Source of the DNA: Bacteroidota bacterium
Lineage (GTDB): Bacteria; Bacteroidota; Bacteroidia; B-17B0; Aurantibacillaceae
Length of the DNA stretch: 13,602 nucleotides
Assembly (NCBI GenBank): GCA_947449125.1
Contig: CANFQR010000015.1
Location: 1-13,602 of the forward strand
Direction of reading: 5' to 3'
Shown here: positions 7,348-13,602 of the stretch, piece after piece
How the letters are laid out: each line of letters opens with the position of its first letter
Numbering within the stretch: the first letter of the stretch is position 1
Translations under genes and position numbers: made by a program
Notes under the pieces: generated by a model
Database searches by the model: none
Seen by the model: only the letters and a program-made list of their open reading frames with translations
Told to the model about the DNA's origin: nothing

Positions 7348-7433
7348 AACTCTAAATCGGGATTAAAAAATTGCGACTAAATTAAACCATGATTATATGT
7401 ACCATTTTTATGGTATATGATTTAAACTCTAAA
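7343..7433. repeat. Pair of 14-base direct repeats flanking the feo palindrome
   Basis: ATTTAAACTCTAAA occurs exactly at 7343-7356 and again at 7420-7433, 77 bases apart start to start. The first copy overlaps the -7-like box of the leftward hydrolase and the second lies 23 bases upstream of the feoA ATG. The pair brackets the palindrome at 7396-7419. A shared operator is an inference. Confidence 0.55.
7396..7419. promoter_or_regulatory. Palindrome upstream of feoAB, candidate metal-regulator operator
   Basis: TACCAT (7400-7405) and ATGGTA (7410-7415) are perfect inverted arms around TTTT, with two further pairings outside (7397-7398 with 7417-7418). It sits 37 bases upstream of the feoA ATG, where an operator would act. 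feo operons are usually repressed by Fur, DtxR or IdeR-type iron sensors, but this sequence does not match a textbook box of any of them, so the regulator is not named. A hairpin in the leader is possible but too short to be a terminator. Confidence 0.38.
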
Positions 7434-7456
7434 ACTCATAATTTTATAGGTTGAAT

Positions 7457-7684
7457 ATGGAATCTTTAGACCAGCTTAAAATTGGGCAAACCGCCATTGT
7501 CAGGGAATTTTCAGATGAAGTACTTAGTACAAAATTAATAGAAATGGGATGTTTACCCGGAGAAACTATTAGCATTTCAAAAACTGCACCTTTAGGCTGC
7601 CCTATTGCTATAAATATTTCCGGCTACGAATTATGCCTTCGTAAAAATGAAGCTGCTTCTGTGTTGATAGAATTATTGCCCTAA
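7457..7684 (+). CDS. feoA: Ferrous iron transport protein FeoA
   Basis: A 75-residue SH3-like cytoplasmic protein that works with FeoB in ferrous iron uptake, possibly as a modulator of its G-domain. The start is the ATG at 7457; an in-frame TTG six bases earlier is less likely. Family features are LDQLKIGQTAIVREF at the N-terminus, STKLIEMGCLPGETISI in the middle, and APLGCPIAINISGYELCLRK, ending in ALRK-like sequence before EAASVLIEL. The feoB GTG starts five bases after its stop. In several Bacteroidota FeoA is fused to FeoB; here the two are separate. Confidence 0.96.
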   Translation: MESLDQLKIGQTAIVREFSDEVLSTKLIEMGCLPGETISISKTAPLGCPIAINISGYELCLRKNEAASVLIELLP

Positions 7685-7689
7685 TTTTA

Positions 7690-9726
7690 GTGCCCTCAAA
7701 CGAAAATAATCACCTAAAAATTGCCTTACTCGGAAATCCAAATTCAGGTAAATCAAGTGTTTTTAATGCTTTAACCGGTTTGTCCCAAAAAACCGGAAAT
7801 TATGCTGGAGTAACTGTAGACAGACAAGAAGGGAAAACGAGTTTTTCAAAAAACAATTCAAAAATTACATTGTCGATTATTGACTTACCGGGCATATACA
7901 GTCTTTTTCCAAAATCTAATGACGAATTAATTGCTTGCAAAACATTATTAGACGAAAATGAAAATATTGATGTTATTGTTATAGTTGCCGATGCTTCAAA
8001 CCTTAAACGAAATTTACTTTTAGCTACTCAACTAATAGATTTAAAATTTAAAACTATACTTGCTTTAAACATGATGGATGAAGCCGAAAATCAAAACATC
8101 CATATTGACATTAAAGAGCTTGAAAAAATAACAGATGTTTCTGTCATACCATTAGATTCTAGAAGAAAAAAAGGCTTTGATACTTTAAAAGAAGCTGTTT
8201 TAAAAGCAAAAACAAGTAATAGCGTGTTTTATAATTTAAACGCTGATTATTTATTAAATCACAAAAGCTATAAAGATTTTATTTTACACAGCCTATTAAA
8301 CCATAACAAATCAAACTATGCTAAGGCAGAAAATGATGATAAGCTTTATCGTTATAATTCTATTAATTACATCATAGCAAAGTGTGTAAAAAGTCCTAAT
8401 CAATTAACCTCAAAACAACTGAGCTCAAAAATTGACAAATTTGCAACGCATAAAATTTTTGGCTATTTAACTTTATTGACAATCTTATTTTTGGTTTTTC
8501 AGTTTATTTTTTATGTATCAGAAATACCTATGACTTGGATAGAAACAGGCTTTATTAATTTAGGAAATTATTTACACCATCAATTACCCGAGGGGCAACT
8601 AAACGATTTAATTGTTAACGGACTTATTGCCGGAATAAGCGGTGTAATTATGTTTATCCCGCAAATAGCATTTTTGTTCATGTTTATTAGCTTTTTGGAA
8701 GACTCAGGTTACATGGCGCGTGCCGGTTTTATTATGGATAAAATTATGCGCCCGTTTGGTTTAAACGGAAAATCTGTTATTCCTTTAATTAGTGGGACGG
8801 CATGCGCTGTTCCCGCAATTATGGCAACGCGCACAATTAGTAATACCAAAGAACGATTAATAACAGTTTTTATTTTACCATTAATTAGTTGTTCAGCCAG
8901 ATTACCTGTTTATACGCTACTAATTTCTGTAATGTATCCTGATAATACATTTTTAGGCATTTTTAATACAAAAGGTTTAGTTTTATTTCTGTTATATTTT
9001 ATTGGTTTTTTTGCGACAATGATTACTGCATTTTTTCTTAAAAAAATTTTAAAAACAACCGAAGCGTCTTCATATATTATGGAATTACCAGTTTATCGCT
9101 GGCCACAAGCGAGAAACATTTTTCTTACAGTATTTACCAAAGTAAACGTTTTTATAAAAGAAGCTGGTTTAATTATTTTATCCATTTCGGTTTTACTTTG
9201 GTTTTTAAGCACACATGGATCGAGTAATAAATTTAAAGAATTAGAAGCTTCACAAGTAGTTTTAGCAAAAAACACAGGCACTGATTCAATTACTAGTGAG
9301 CTAAACAAAATTGAAACTCAAAAGCTTGAATACTCTTATATTGGGCAATTTGGGCATTTAATAGAACCTGTTATAAAACCATTAGGTTATGATTGGAAAA
9401 TTGGAATTGCACTAATAACATCATTTGCTGCCCGCGAGGTGTTTGTAGGCACAATGGCAACCATTTATCAGTCAAATAAATCAGATGAAGATATTGGAAT
9501 AAAAAATAAATTACTTTCCGAAAAAAATGAAAATGACACTCTAAAATATACACCTGCGGTGTGCTGGTCATTATTACTATTTTATGCGTTTGCCCTCCAG
9601 TGCATGAGCACAATAGCTATTGTAAAGCGCGAAACAAAAAGTTGGAGTTGGGTTATAGTTCAATTAATCTTTATGTTTGCTCTCGCCTACATATCCGCTT
9701 TCAGTGCCTACAAACTATTATCCTAA
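7690..9726 (+). CDS. feoB: Ferrous iron transporter FeoB
   Basis: A 678-residue inner-membrane Fe(II) importer with an N-terminal G-protein domain. G1 is GNPNSGKSS (15-23), G2 Thr42 in AGVTVD, G3 DLPG (65-68), G4 NMMD (127-130), G5 probably around DSRRKKG (156-162). A helical region (about 165-250) acts as spacer to the membrane part. Roughly eight membrane segments follow (about 256-276, 308-336, 388-413, 428-451, 486-507, 572-592, 623-644, 652-676). The conserved pore-domain Cys residues are at SGTACAVPAIMATR (Cys372) and PLISCSARLP (Cys401). It starts with GTG, and no nearby in-frame ATG precedes G1. It is shorter than E. coli FeoB (773). No feoC is present. The G-domain and membrane core are intact, so it should be functional. 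Confidence 0.98.
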   Translation: MPSNENNHLKIALLGNPNSGKSSVFNALTGLSQKTGNYAGVTVDRQEGKTSFSKNNSKITLSIIDLPGIYSLFPKSNDELIACKTLLDENENIDVIVIVADASNLKRNLLLATQLIDLKFKTILALNMMDEAENQNIHIDIKELEKITDVSVIPLDSRRKKGFDTLKEAVLKAKTSNSVFYNLNADYLLNHKSYKDFILHSLLNHNKSNYAKAENDDKLYRYNSINYIIAKCVKSPNQLTSKQLSSKIDKFATHKIFGYLTLLTILFLVFQFIFYVSEIPMTWIETGFINLGNYLHHQLPEGQLNDLIVNGLIAGISGVIMFIPQIAFLFMFISFLEDSGYMARAGFIMDKIMRPFGLNGKSVIPLISGTACAVPAIMATRTISNTKERLITVFILPLISCSARLPVYTLLISVMYPDNTFLGIFNTKGLVLFLLYFIGFFATMITAFFLKKILKTTEASSYIMELPVYRWPQARNIFLTVFTKVNVFIKEAGLIILSISVLLWFLSTHGSSNKFKELEASQVVLAKNTGTDSITSELNKIETQKLEYSYIGQFGHLIEPVIKPLGYDWKIGIALITSFAAREVFVGTMATIYQSNKSDEDIGIKNKLLSEKNENDTLKYTPAVCWSLLLFYAFALQCMSTIAIVKRETKSWSWVIVQLIFMFALAYISAFSAYKLLS

Positions 9727-9836
9727 TCAGTAATTTTTATCGTTTAACATCAAATAAAACCTTTAAAAAAGTATTGGTTTGTTAGTTTGGTATTACAATA
9801 AATTAATCTCAATTTTACATTATAAATATTACTAAA

Positions 9837-12515
9837 ATGATTAAACGCCTAATACTAACAGCATTTGTTGCAAGCTTAACAGCAACCTGTCAAAATACAA
9901 AAAAATCTACAGCACCTGCCTCAACAGAACCGGTCGCAATAAAAGATTCTGTAGCAACTATAACTAATGAGGCGCCAAAAAAAGAAAATTACAAAGCCTC
10001 TAATTCAAGATTAAACGATATTATACATACAAAATTAGAAGTGAATTTTGATTGGGTCAATTCCAGAATGAACGGCAAAGCACTAATTCAAATTAAACCT
10101 TATTTCTACCCAACAAATATGTTATACTTAGATGCAAGGGGTATGGATATTAAAAGTTTAAATGTGTATGAATCAACTATAAATTCTGGCGGCGTAAAAA
10201 AATCCGAACAAACTAAAACTGCAGAAGTAACTCCAAAAGAGCCAAAATTAAATACCGCTTCTTACAAATACGAAAACGATTCTTTAAAAATTAATTTAGG
10301 AAGAGTTTTTACAAAAGAAGAAAATTACTTTGTCGAAATTGATTATGTAGCAAAACCAAACGAATTAAAAGCAGGTGGCAGCAACGCCATTAGCAGCGAC
10401 AAAGGGCTTTATTTTATTAACCCAACCGGTGAAAACACTTACAAGATGCCGCAAATTTGGACTCAAGGAGAAACACAGGCTAATTCAGCATGGATGCCAA
10501 CAATTGATAGTCCAAACGAAAAAATGACTCAAGATCTTTTTATAACTATAGATGATAAATACACGACTCTTTCTAACGGTTCACTTGTTGATTCAAAAAA
10601 GAACAACAATGGCTCAAGAACTGACCACTGGAAATTAGAACAGCCTCATTCTCCATACTTAGCTATGATGGCAATTGGTGAATTTAAAAAAGTAACCGAC
10701 CAACCATGGAACGGAAAAGAAATTAGCTATTATGTAGAAAAAGAATACGAGCCGCACGCTAAAGCAATTTTTGGAGACACCAAAGAAATGATAGAGTTTT
10801 ACTCATCAAAATTAGGTGTGCCTTATGCATGGCCAAAATATGCGCAAATTGCGGTAAGAGATTATGTTAGCGGTGCAATGGAAAATACCAGCGCAACCTT
10901 ACATGGCGATTTTGCTGTATACCAAACAACACGCGAATTAATAGATGGCAGTAAAGGCAATTCAATAATTGCTCACGAATTATTTCATCAATGGTTCGGC
11001 GATTTAGTAACCTGCGAAAGCTGGAGCAATTTGCCATTAAACGAAAGCTTTGCAACCTACGGAGAATACTTATGGGAAGAATACAAATACGGAAGAGATG
11101 CGGCAGACTTTCATCATTACAACAGCCGCGAAGGCTATTTAAATTCTGACAAAGAAGTTAATCTAATTCGTTTTAATTATGAAGACAAAGAAGATATGTT
11201 TGATGGCTTTAGTTATAATAAAGGCGGACAAGTTTTACATATGCTTCGCAAAGTTGTTGGCGACGATGCTTTTTTCGCTTCCTTAAAAAATTATCTTGAA
11301 ACTAATAAATATAAAACTGCCGAAATTCACAATCTGAGATTAGCTTTCGAAGAAACAACTGGCCAAGATTTGAACTGGTTTTTTAACCAATGGTTCCTAA
11401 ATAAAGGAAGACCCAAATTAAAACTAACAAAAAATAGTATTCCGGGAACAAATAAATTAGAATTAACCATTGAGCAAACTCAAAACTTTAAAAAGTATCC
11501 GTTATATAAACTTCCGGTAGATATTGATGTATACTCAGGAGGAAAAGTTGAGCGAAACAAAATTGTTATAACAGAAGCTCTTCAAACATTTACGCTCAAT
11601 TTACAAGGCAATCTAAGCTTATTAAATTTTGATGCTGAGAGACAATTATTGTGTGATTTGGATTATTCAAAAACAACCGAAGAATATATATTTCAATTTA
11701 GAAATGCTCCGCTGTTTGAAGATAGATACGAATCATTAAAACAATTAGAGTCACAATTAAGTAATTCTGAAGTCTATAATCTTTTTAAAGACGCTTCATT
11801 AGATGACAAATACCATGTTATCAGAAGCTACGCAATGGGAAAATTAACAGATGCGCCGACAGATAAATTATCAGAAGTAAAAAACACCTTGCTTACAATT
11901 TACATGAGCGATAAAAAAACCAAAAATCGCGCAAAGGCTTTAAAACTATTGAATAAAAAATTTGGCACTGATAGCGATATTGCAGACATTAATATTACTG
12001 CCTTAAACGAACAATCATACGCTATTGTTGGTGAAGCCATTGAAGGTCTATCAAAAAGTAATCCAAAATTAGCCATGGAAAAAGTAAAAATATTTACCAA
12101 TGAAAGCGGAAAAGATGTATTATACCCTATAGGAGAATTGTATGCTAACAATGGAAGCGACGAGCAAATTTTATTTTTCAGAAATGCGTTAAAATATTTT
12201 AACGGATTTGAAGTAATGGGCTTTATAAGTTTATATGCAAAAACTGCCAAGCGCTGTTCAACAACTGTGTCGGCCCTAATGGCTGTAAACGACTTAAACA
12301 CGTTAGGAAAAGGTGGTAGTAAATTTACTAAGTTTAGCGCCTCAAAAGGAATTAAAGACATTTTGAGTGTTTGGGACACTAAAGAAAAAACATTAAAAAA
12401 TCAGTTAGAATCAGCAAAAAAAGAAGGAAAAGATATTGCCTCTATCGAAAAAGAAATATCAATCGTGTCTGAAGCAAAAGATATAATCACCAAAAAACTT
12501 AATGAAATTAAATAA
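9837..12515 (+). CDS. M1-family zinc metallo-aminopeptidase, probable lipoprotein
   Basis: An 892-residue exported aminopeptidase that removes N-terminal residues from peptides. Residues 1-17 are a short signal peptide ending LTATC; Cys18 may be lipidated, though Thr at -1 is not ideal for a lipobox. A Lys/Thr/Ala-rich linker runs to about 55. The N-terminal beta domain (60-290) contains a low-complexity insert at about 115-140. The catalytic domain has the exopeptidase motif GAMEN (346-350), the zinc motif HELFH (His380, Glu381, His384), third ligand Glu403 in NESF at the canonical 18-residue spacing, and the transition-state Tyr460 in SYNKGG. The C-terminal half is helical, HEAT-like in appearance, ending in a Lys/Glu-rich coiled coil (about 845-892). 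It begins 110 bases after feoB and ends just before a strong terminator. Confidence 0.96.
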   Translation: MIKRLILTAFVASLTATCQNTKKSTAPASTEPVAIKDSVATITNEAPKKENYKASNSRLNDIIHTKLEVNFDWVNSRMNGKALIQIKPYFYPTNMLYLDARGMDIKSLNVYESTINSGGVKKSEQTKTAEVTPKEPKLNTASYKYENDSLKINLGRVFTKEENYFVEIDYVAKPNELKAGGSNAISSDKGLYFINPTGENTYKMPQIWTQGETQANSAWMPTIDSPNEKMTQDLFITIDDKYTTLSNGSLVDSKKNNNGSRTDHWKLEQPHSPYLAMMAIGEFKKVTDQPWNGKEISYYVEKEYEPHAKAIFGDTKEMIEFYSSKLGVPYAWPKYAQIAVRDYVSGAMENTSATLHGDFAVYQTTRELIDGSKGNSIIAHELFHQWFGDLVTCESWSNLPLNESFATYGEYLWEEYKYGRDAADFHHYNSREGYLNSDKEVNLIRFNYEDKEDMFDGFSYNKGGQVLHMLRKVVGDDAFFASLKNYLETNKYKTAEIHNLRLAFEETTGQDLNWFFNQWFLNKGRPKLKLTKNSIPGTNKLELTIEQTQNFKKYPLYKLPVDIDVYSGGKVERNKIVITEALQTFTLNLQGNLSLLNFDAERQLLCDLDYSKTTEEYIFQFRNAPLFEDRYESLKQLESQLSNSEVYNLFKDASLDDKYHVIRSYAMGKLTDAPTDKLSEVKNTLLTIYMSDKKTKNRAKALKLLNKKFGTDSDIADINITALNEQSYAIVGEAIEGLSKSNPKLAMEKVKIFTNESGKDVLYPIGELYANNGSDEQILFFRNALKYFNGFEVMGFISLYAKTAKRCSTTVSALMAVNDLNTLGKGGSKFTKFSASKGIKDILSVWDTKEKTLKNQLESAKKEGKDIASIEKEISIVSEAKDIITKKLNEIK

Positions 12516-12534
12516 CCTTATTTATAAAATGCTC

Positions 12535-12567
12535 AAAAGCCCTGCAATAAATTGTGGGGCTTTTTTG
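12535..12567 (+). terminator. Intrinsic terminator after the M1 peptidase gene
   Basis: A 13-pair stem (12535-12547 with 12552-12564, including two G-U pairs) with a 4-base loop TAAA and a run of six T that begins inside the right arm. The GC core is AGCCC/GGGCT. It begins 19 bases after the peptidase stop, so the downstream genes need their own promoter. Symmetry of the A and T runs suggests it could also work from the other side. Confidence 0.9.
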
Positions 12568-12602
12568 TTTATACTGCATTAATTAATAATTTTAAAGTTA
12601 TA

Positions 12603-13013
12603 ATGATTTTTATATTCCAAAAAAAAATAAACGCCTTTTTTATTTTGTTTTTTAGTGCCGTTTTTATTCAATGTAACACATCCGAAAAAATAGATAACAA
12701 AGCTCTTATGATCGTTAATAAGTTTAATGAAAGGTGCCCAATGATGATAGATTCAGAAACAAGGATGGACGGTATAGATATTAAAAACAATAATATAATT
12801 TATAAATTTACATTAATAAATCTTTTGCTAGAAAATGTTGATACCTCAGCATTTAATAGAAATTTAAGGTTAGGAATTATTAACTCTATAAAAGAAAATA
12901 TAGATTTGGATGAGCTAAAGCGCATTAATTCTGTTTTTGAATATTATTACAAAGACCGTGAAAATAAATTTATTTATTCATTTAAAATAAACCCCGAAGA
13001 CTACAACAACTAA
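12603..13013 (+). CDS. Small exported protein, putative lipoprotein, function unknown
   Basis: I place the start at the ATG at 12603 (136 residues), because the open frame upstream runs back into the terminator stem. Residues 1-23 are a basic-plus-hydrophobic export signal; Cys24 in FIQCNTSEK could be a lipidation site, but Gln at -1 is unusual, so cleavage by signal peptidase II is uncertain. The mature part contains NERCPMMIDSETRMDG (42-57), then a strand-rich section (NIIYKFTLIN, 64-73), a helical stretch (about 84-108) and FEYYYKDRENKFIYSFKINPEDY (112-134, two segments). From memory, short Bacteroidota proteins carry a similar CPxxxDxxTRxD motif with no known function. It is followed after 11 bases by the exonuclease gene, probably in one transcript. 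No promoter is obvious in the 35 bases after the terminator. Confidence 0.72.
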   Translation: MIFIFQKKINAFFILFFSAVFIQCNTSEKIDNKALMIVNKFNERCPMMIDSETRMDGIDIKNNNIIYKFTLINLLLENVDTSAFNRNLRLGIINSIKENIDLDELKRINSVFEYYYKDRENKFIYSFKINPEDYNN

Positions 13014-13024
13014 ATTATTGAGAT

Positions 13025-13602
13025 ATGACAAAATCTGATATAGAAAAAATATTATTTATTGATATTGAAACGGTAGCTCTAACTTATAAATACAACGATT
13101 TAGATGAAACATCCAAAGAATTGTGGAACAAAAAATGGCAATACAGTAGGGATACATCTCCTGAGGAGCAATACAACAAAGCCGGTATTTACGCAGAGTT
13201 TGCCAAAGTAGTCTGTATAGGTTTAGGATATTACAATAATAATAAACTACGATTAAAAGCTATTAGCGGCGAAAATGAAGCCGAGCTATTAACGCAGTTT
13301 TCAGAATTGCTTAACACACATTTTAATTCTAACACACACGTATTATGCGCTCATAACGGTAAGGAATTTGATTTTCCTTTTTTATGTCGCCGATATTTAA
13401 TAAACAATATAGCTCTGCCTAAACTCTTGCAAATTCAAGGATTAAAACCATGGGAAGTGAAACATATAGACACTATGGATTTATGGAAATTTGGAGATGT
13501 AAAAAATTACACATCTCTTAATTTATTGGCGCACGTGCTAGGACTACCCTCACCAAAAGATGAAATGGATGGAAGTATGGTGGGTAAAACTTTTTATGAA
13601 GA
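13025..13602 (+). CDS. DnaQ/PolB-like 3'-5' exonuclease, 3' truncated
   Basis: The frame is open from the ATG at 13025 to the right edge (192 complete codons), so the C-terminus is outside. The protein has an RNase H-like DEDD exonuclease fold: Exo I is LFIDIET with Asp13 and Glu15, Exo II is AHNGKEFDFPFL with Asp116, and the part leading to Exo III (TSLNLLAHVLGLPSPKDEMDG) is visible with Asp residues near KDEMDGS. This is typical of predicted PolB-type or DnaQ-type proofreading exonucleases that act on single-stranded DNA or RNA in the cytoplasm. It stands alone, without a polymerase domain in view. It follows the small lipoprotein gene after 11 bases. The substrate is unknown. Confidence 0.88.
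   Translation, partial: MTKSDIEKILFIDIETVALTYKYNDLDETSKELWNKKWQYSRDTSPEEQYNKAGIYAEFAKVVCIGLGYYNNNKLRLKAISGENEAELLTQFSELLNTHFNSNTHVLCAHNGKEFDFPFLCRRYLINNIALPKLLQIQGLKPWEVKHIDTMDLWKFGDVKNYTSLNLLAHVLGLPSPKDEMDGSMVGKTFYE

Noticed and set aside
9757..9780. AAACC/GGTTT hairpin after feoB as a terminator
   Set aside because: Only five pairs with a 14-base loop and no T run; too weak to call.
11900..12379. 159-codon open frame opposite the M1 peptidase gene
   Set aside because: Shadow frame on the reverse strand of a clear gene, with no recognisable motif; same reasoning for the other antisense frames inside truB, metF, rlmB and feoB.
12552..12602. Longer start of the small lipoprotein
   Set aside because: The extension is encoded by the right arm of the intrinsic terminator; the signal peptide starts naturally at 12603.
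1..13602. Defence system, mobile element, CRISPR array or tRNA gene
   Set aside because: I looked for these on both strands and saw no repeat array, transposase, integrase, nuclease-helicase module or cloverleaf-like sequence; the exonuclease at the right edge is a lone housekeeping-type enzyme.

Overview
The window is AT-rich, densely packed chromosomal DNA, almost certainly from a member of the Bacteroidota. Evidence for this is the TAnnTTTG-type -7 boxes in front of several genes, the lack of Shine-Dalgarno sequences, a long M1 peptidase that looks like a lipoprotein, and a block carrying an esterase, pdxJ and a CBS-domain gene. I cannot assign an order or genus. I see no tRNA, rRNA, CRISPR array, insertion sequence, integrase or phage gene.

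Left third (1-4598). A 5'-truncated HAD phosphatase gene runs rightward and converges on a leftward pair, pdxJ followed by a YbfF-type esterase. Divergent from pdxJ is a protein with two CBS domains and an ACT-like tail. It converges, 10 bases apart, on the end of a leftward operon running nfu (Fe-S carrier), metF (methylenetetrahydrofolate reductase), truB (tRNA Psi55 synthase). Centre (4599-7326). Between nfu and rlmB lies a short divergent promoter region with good Bacteroidota promoter boxes and repeated ACCAARTACAAAT elements. rlmB (23S rRNA Gm2251 methyltransferase) overlaps by one base a gene for a polytopic membrane protein related to UbiA prenyltransferases that has lost the first Asp-rich motif. 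That gene converges, 4 bases apart, on a second alpha/beta hydrolase.

Right half (7327-13602). A 130-base divergent region with a palindrome and a pair of 14-base direct repeats precedes feoA-feoB, the ferrous iron importer. An M1-family metallo-aminopeptidase follows, ending in a strong intrinsic terminator. After it come a small putative lipoprotein of unknown function and a 3'-5' exonuclease that runs off the window.

Most of this is housekeeping: vitamin B6, one-carbon metabolism, RNA modification, Fe-S assembly and iron uptake, plus peptide degradation. I found no convincing new multi-gene system. The most interesting items are the candidate operator in front of feoAB, the UbiA-like protein with one lost metal-binding motif, the CBS-ACT protein beside pdxJ, and the small lipoprotein paired with the exonuclease.
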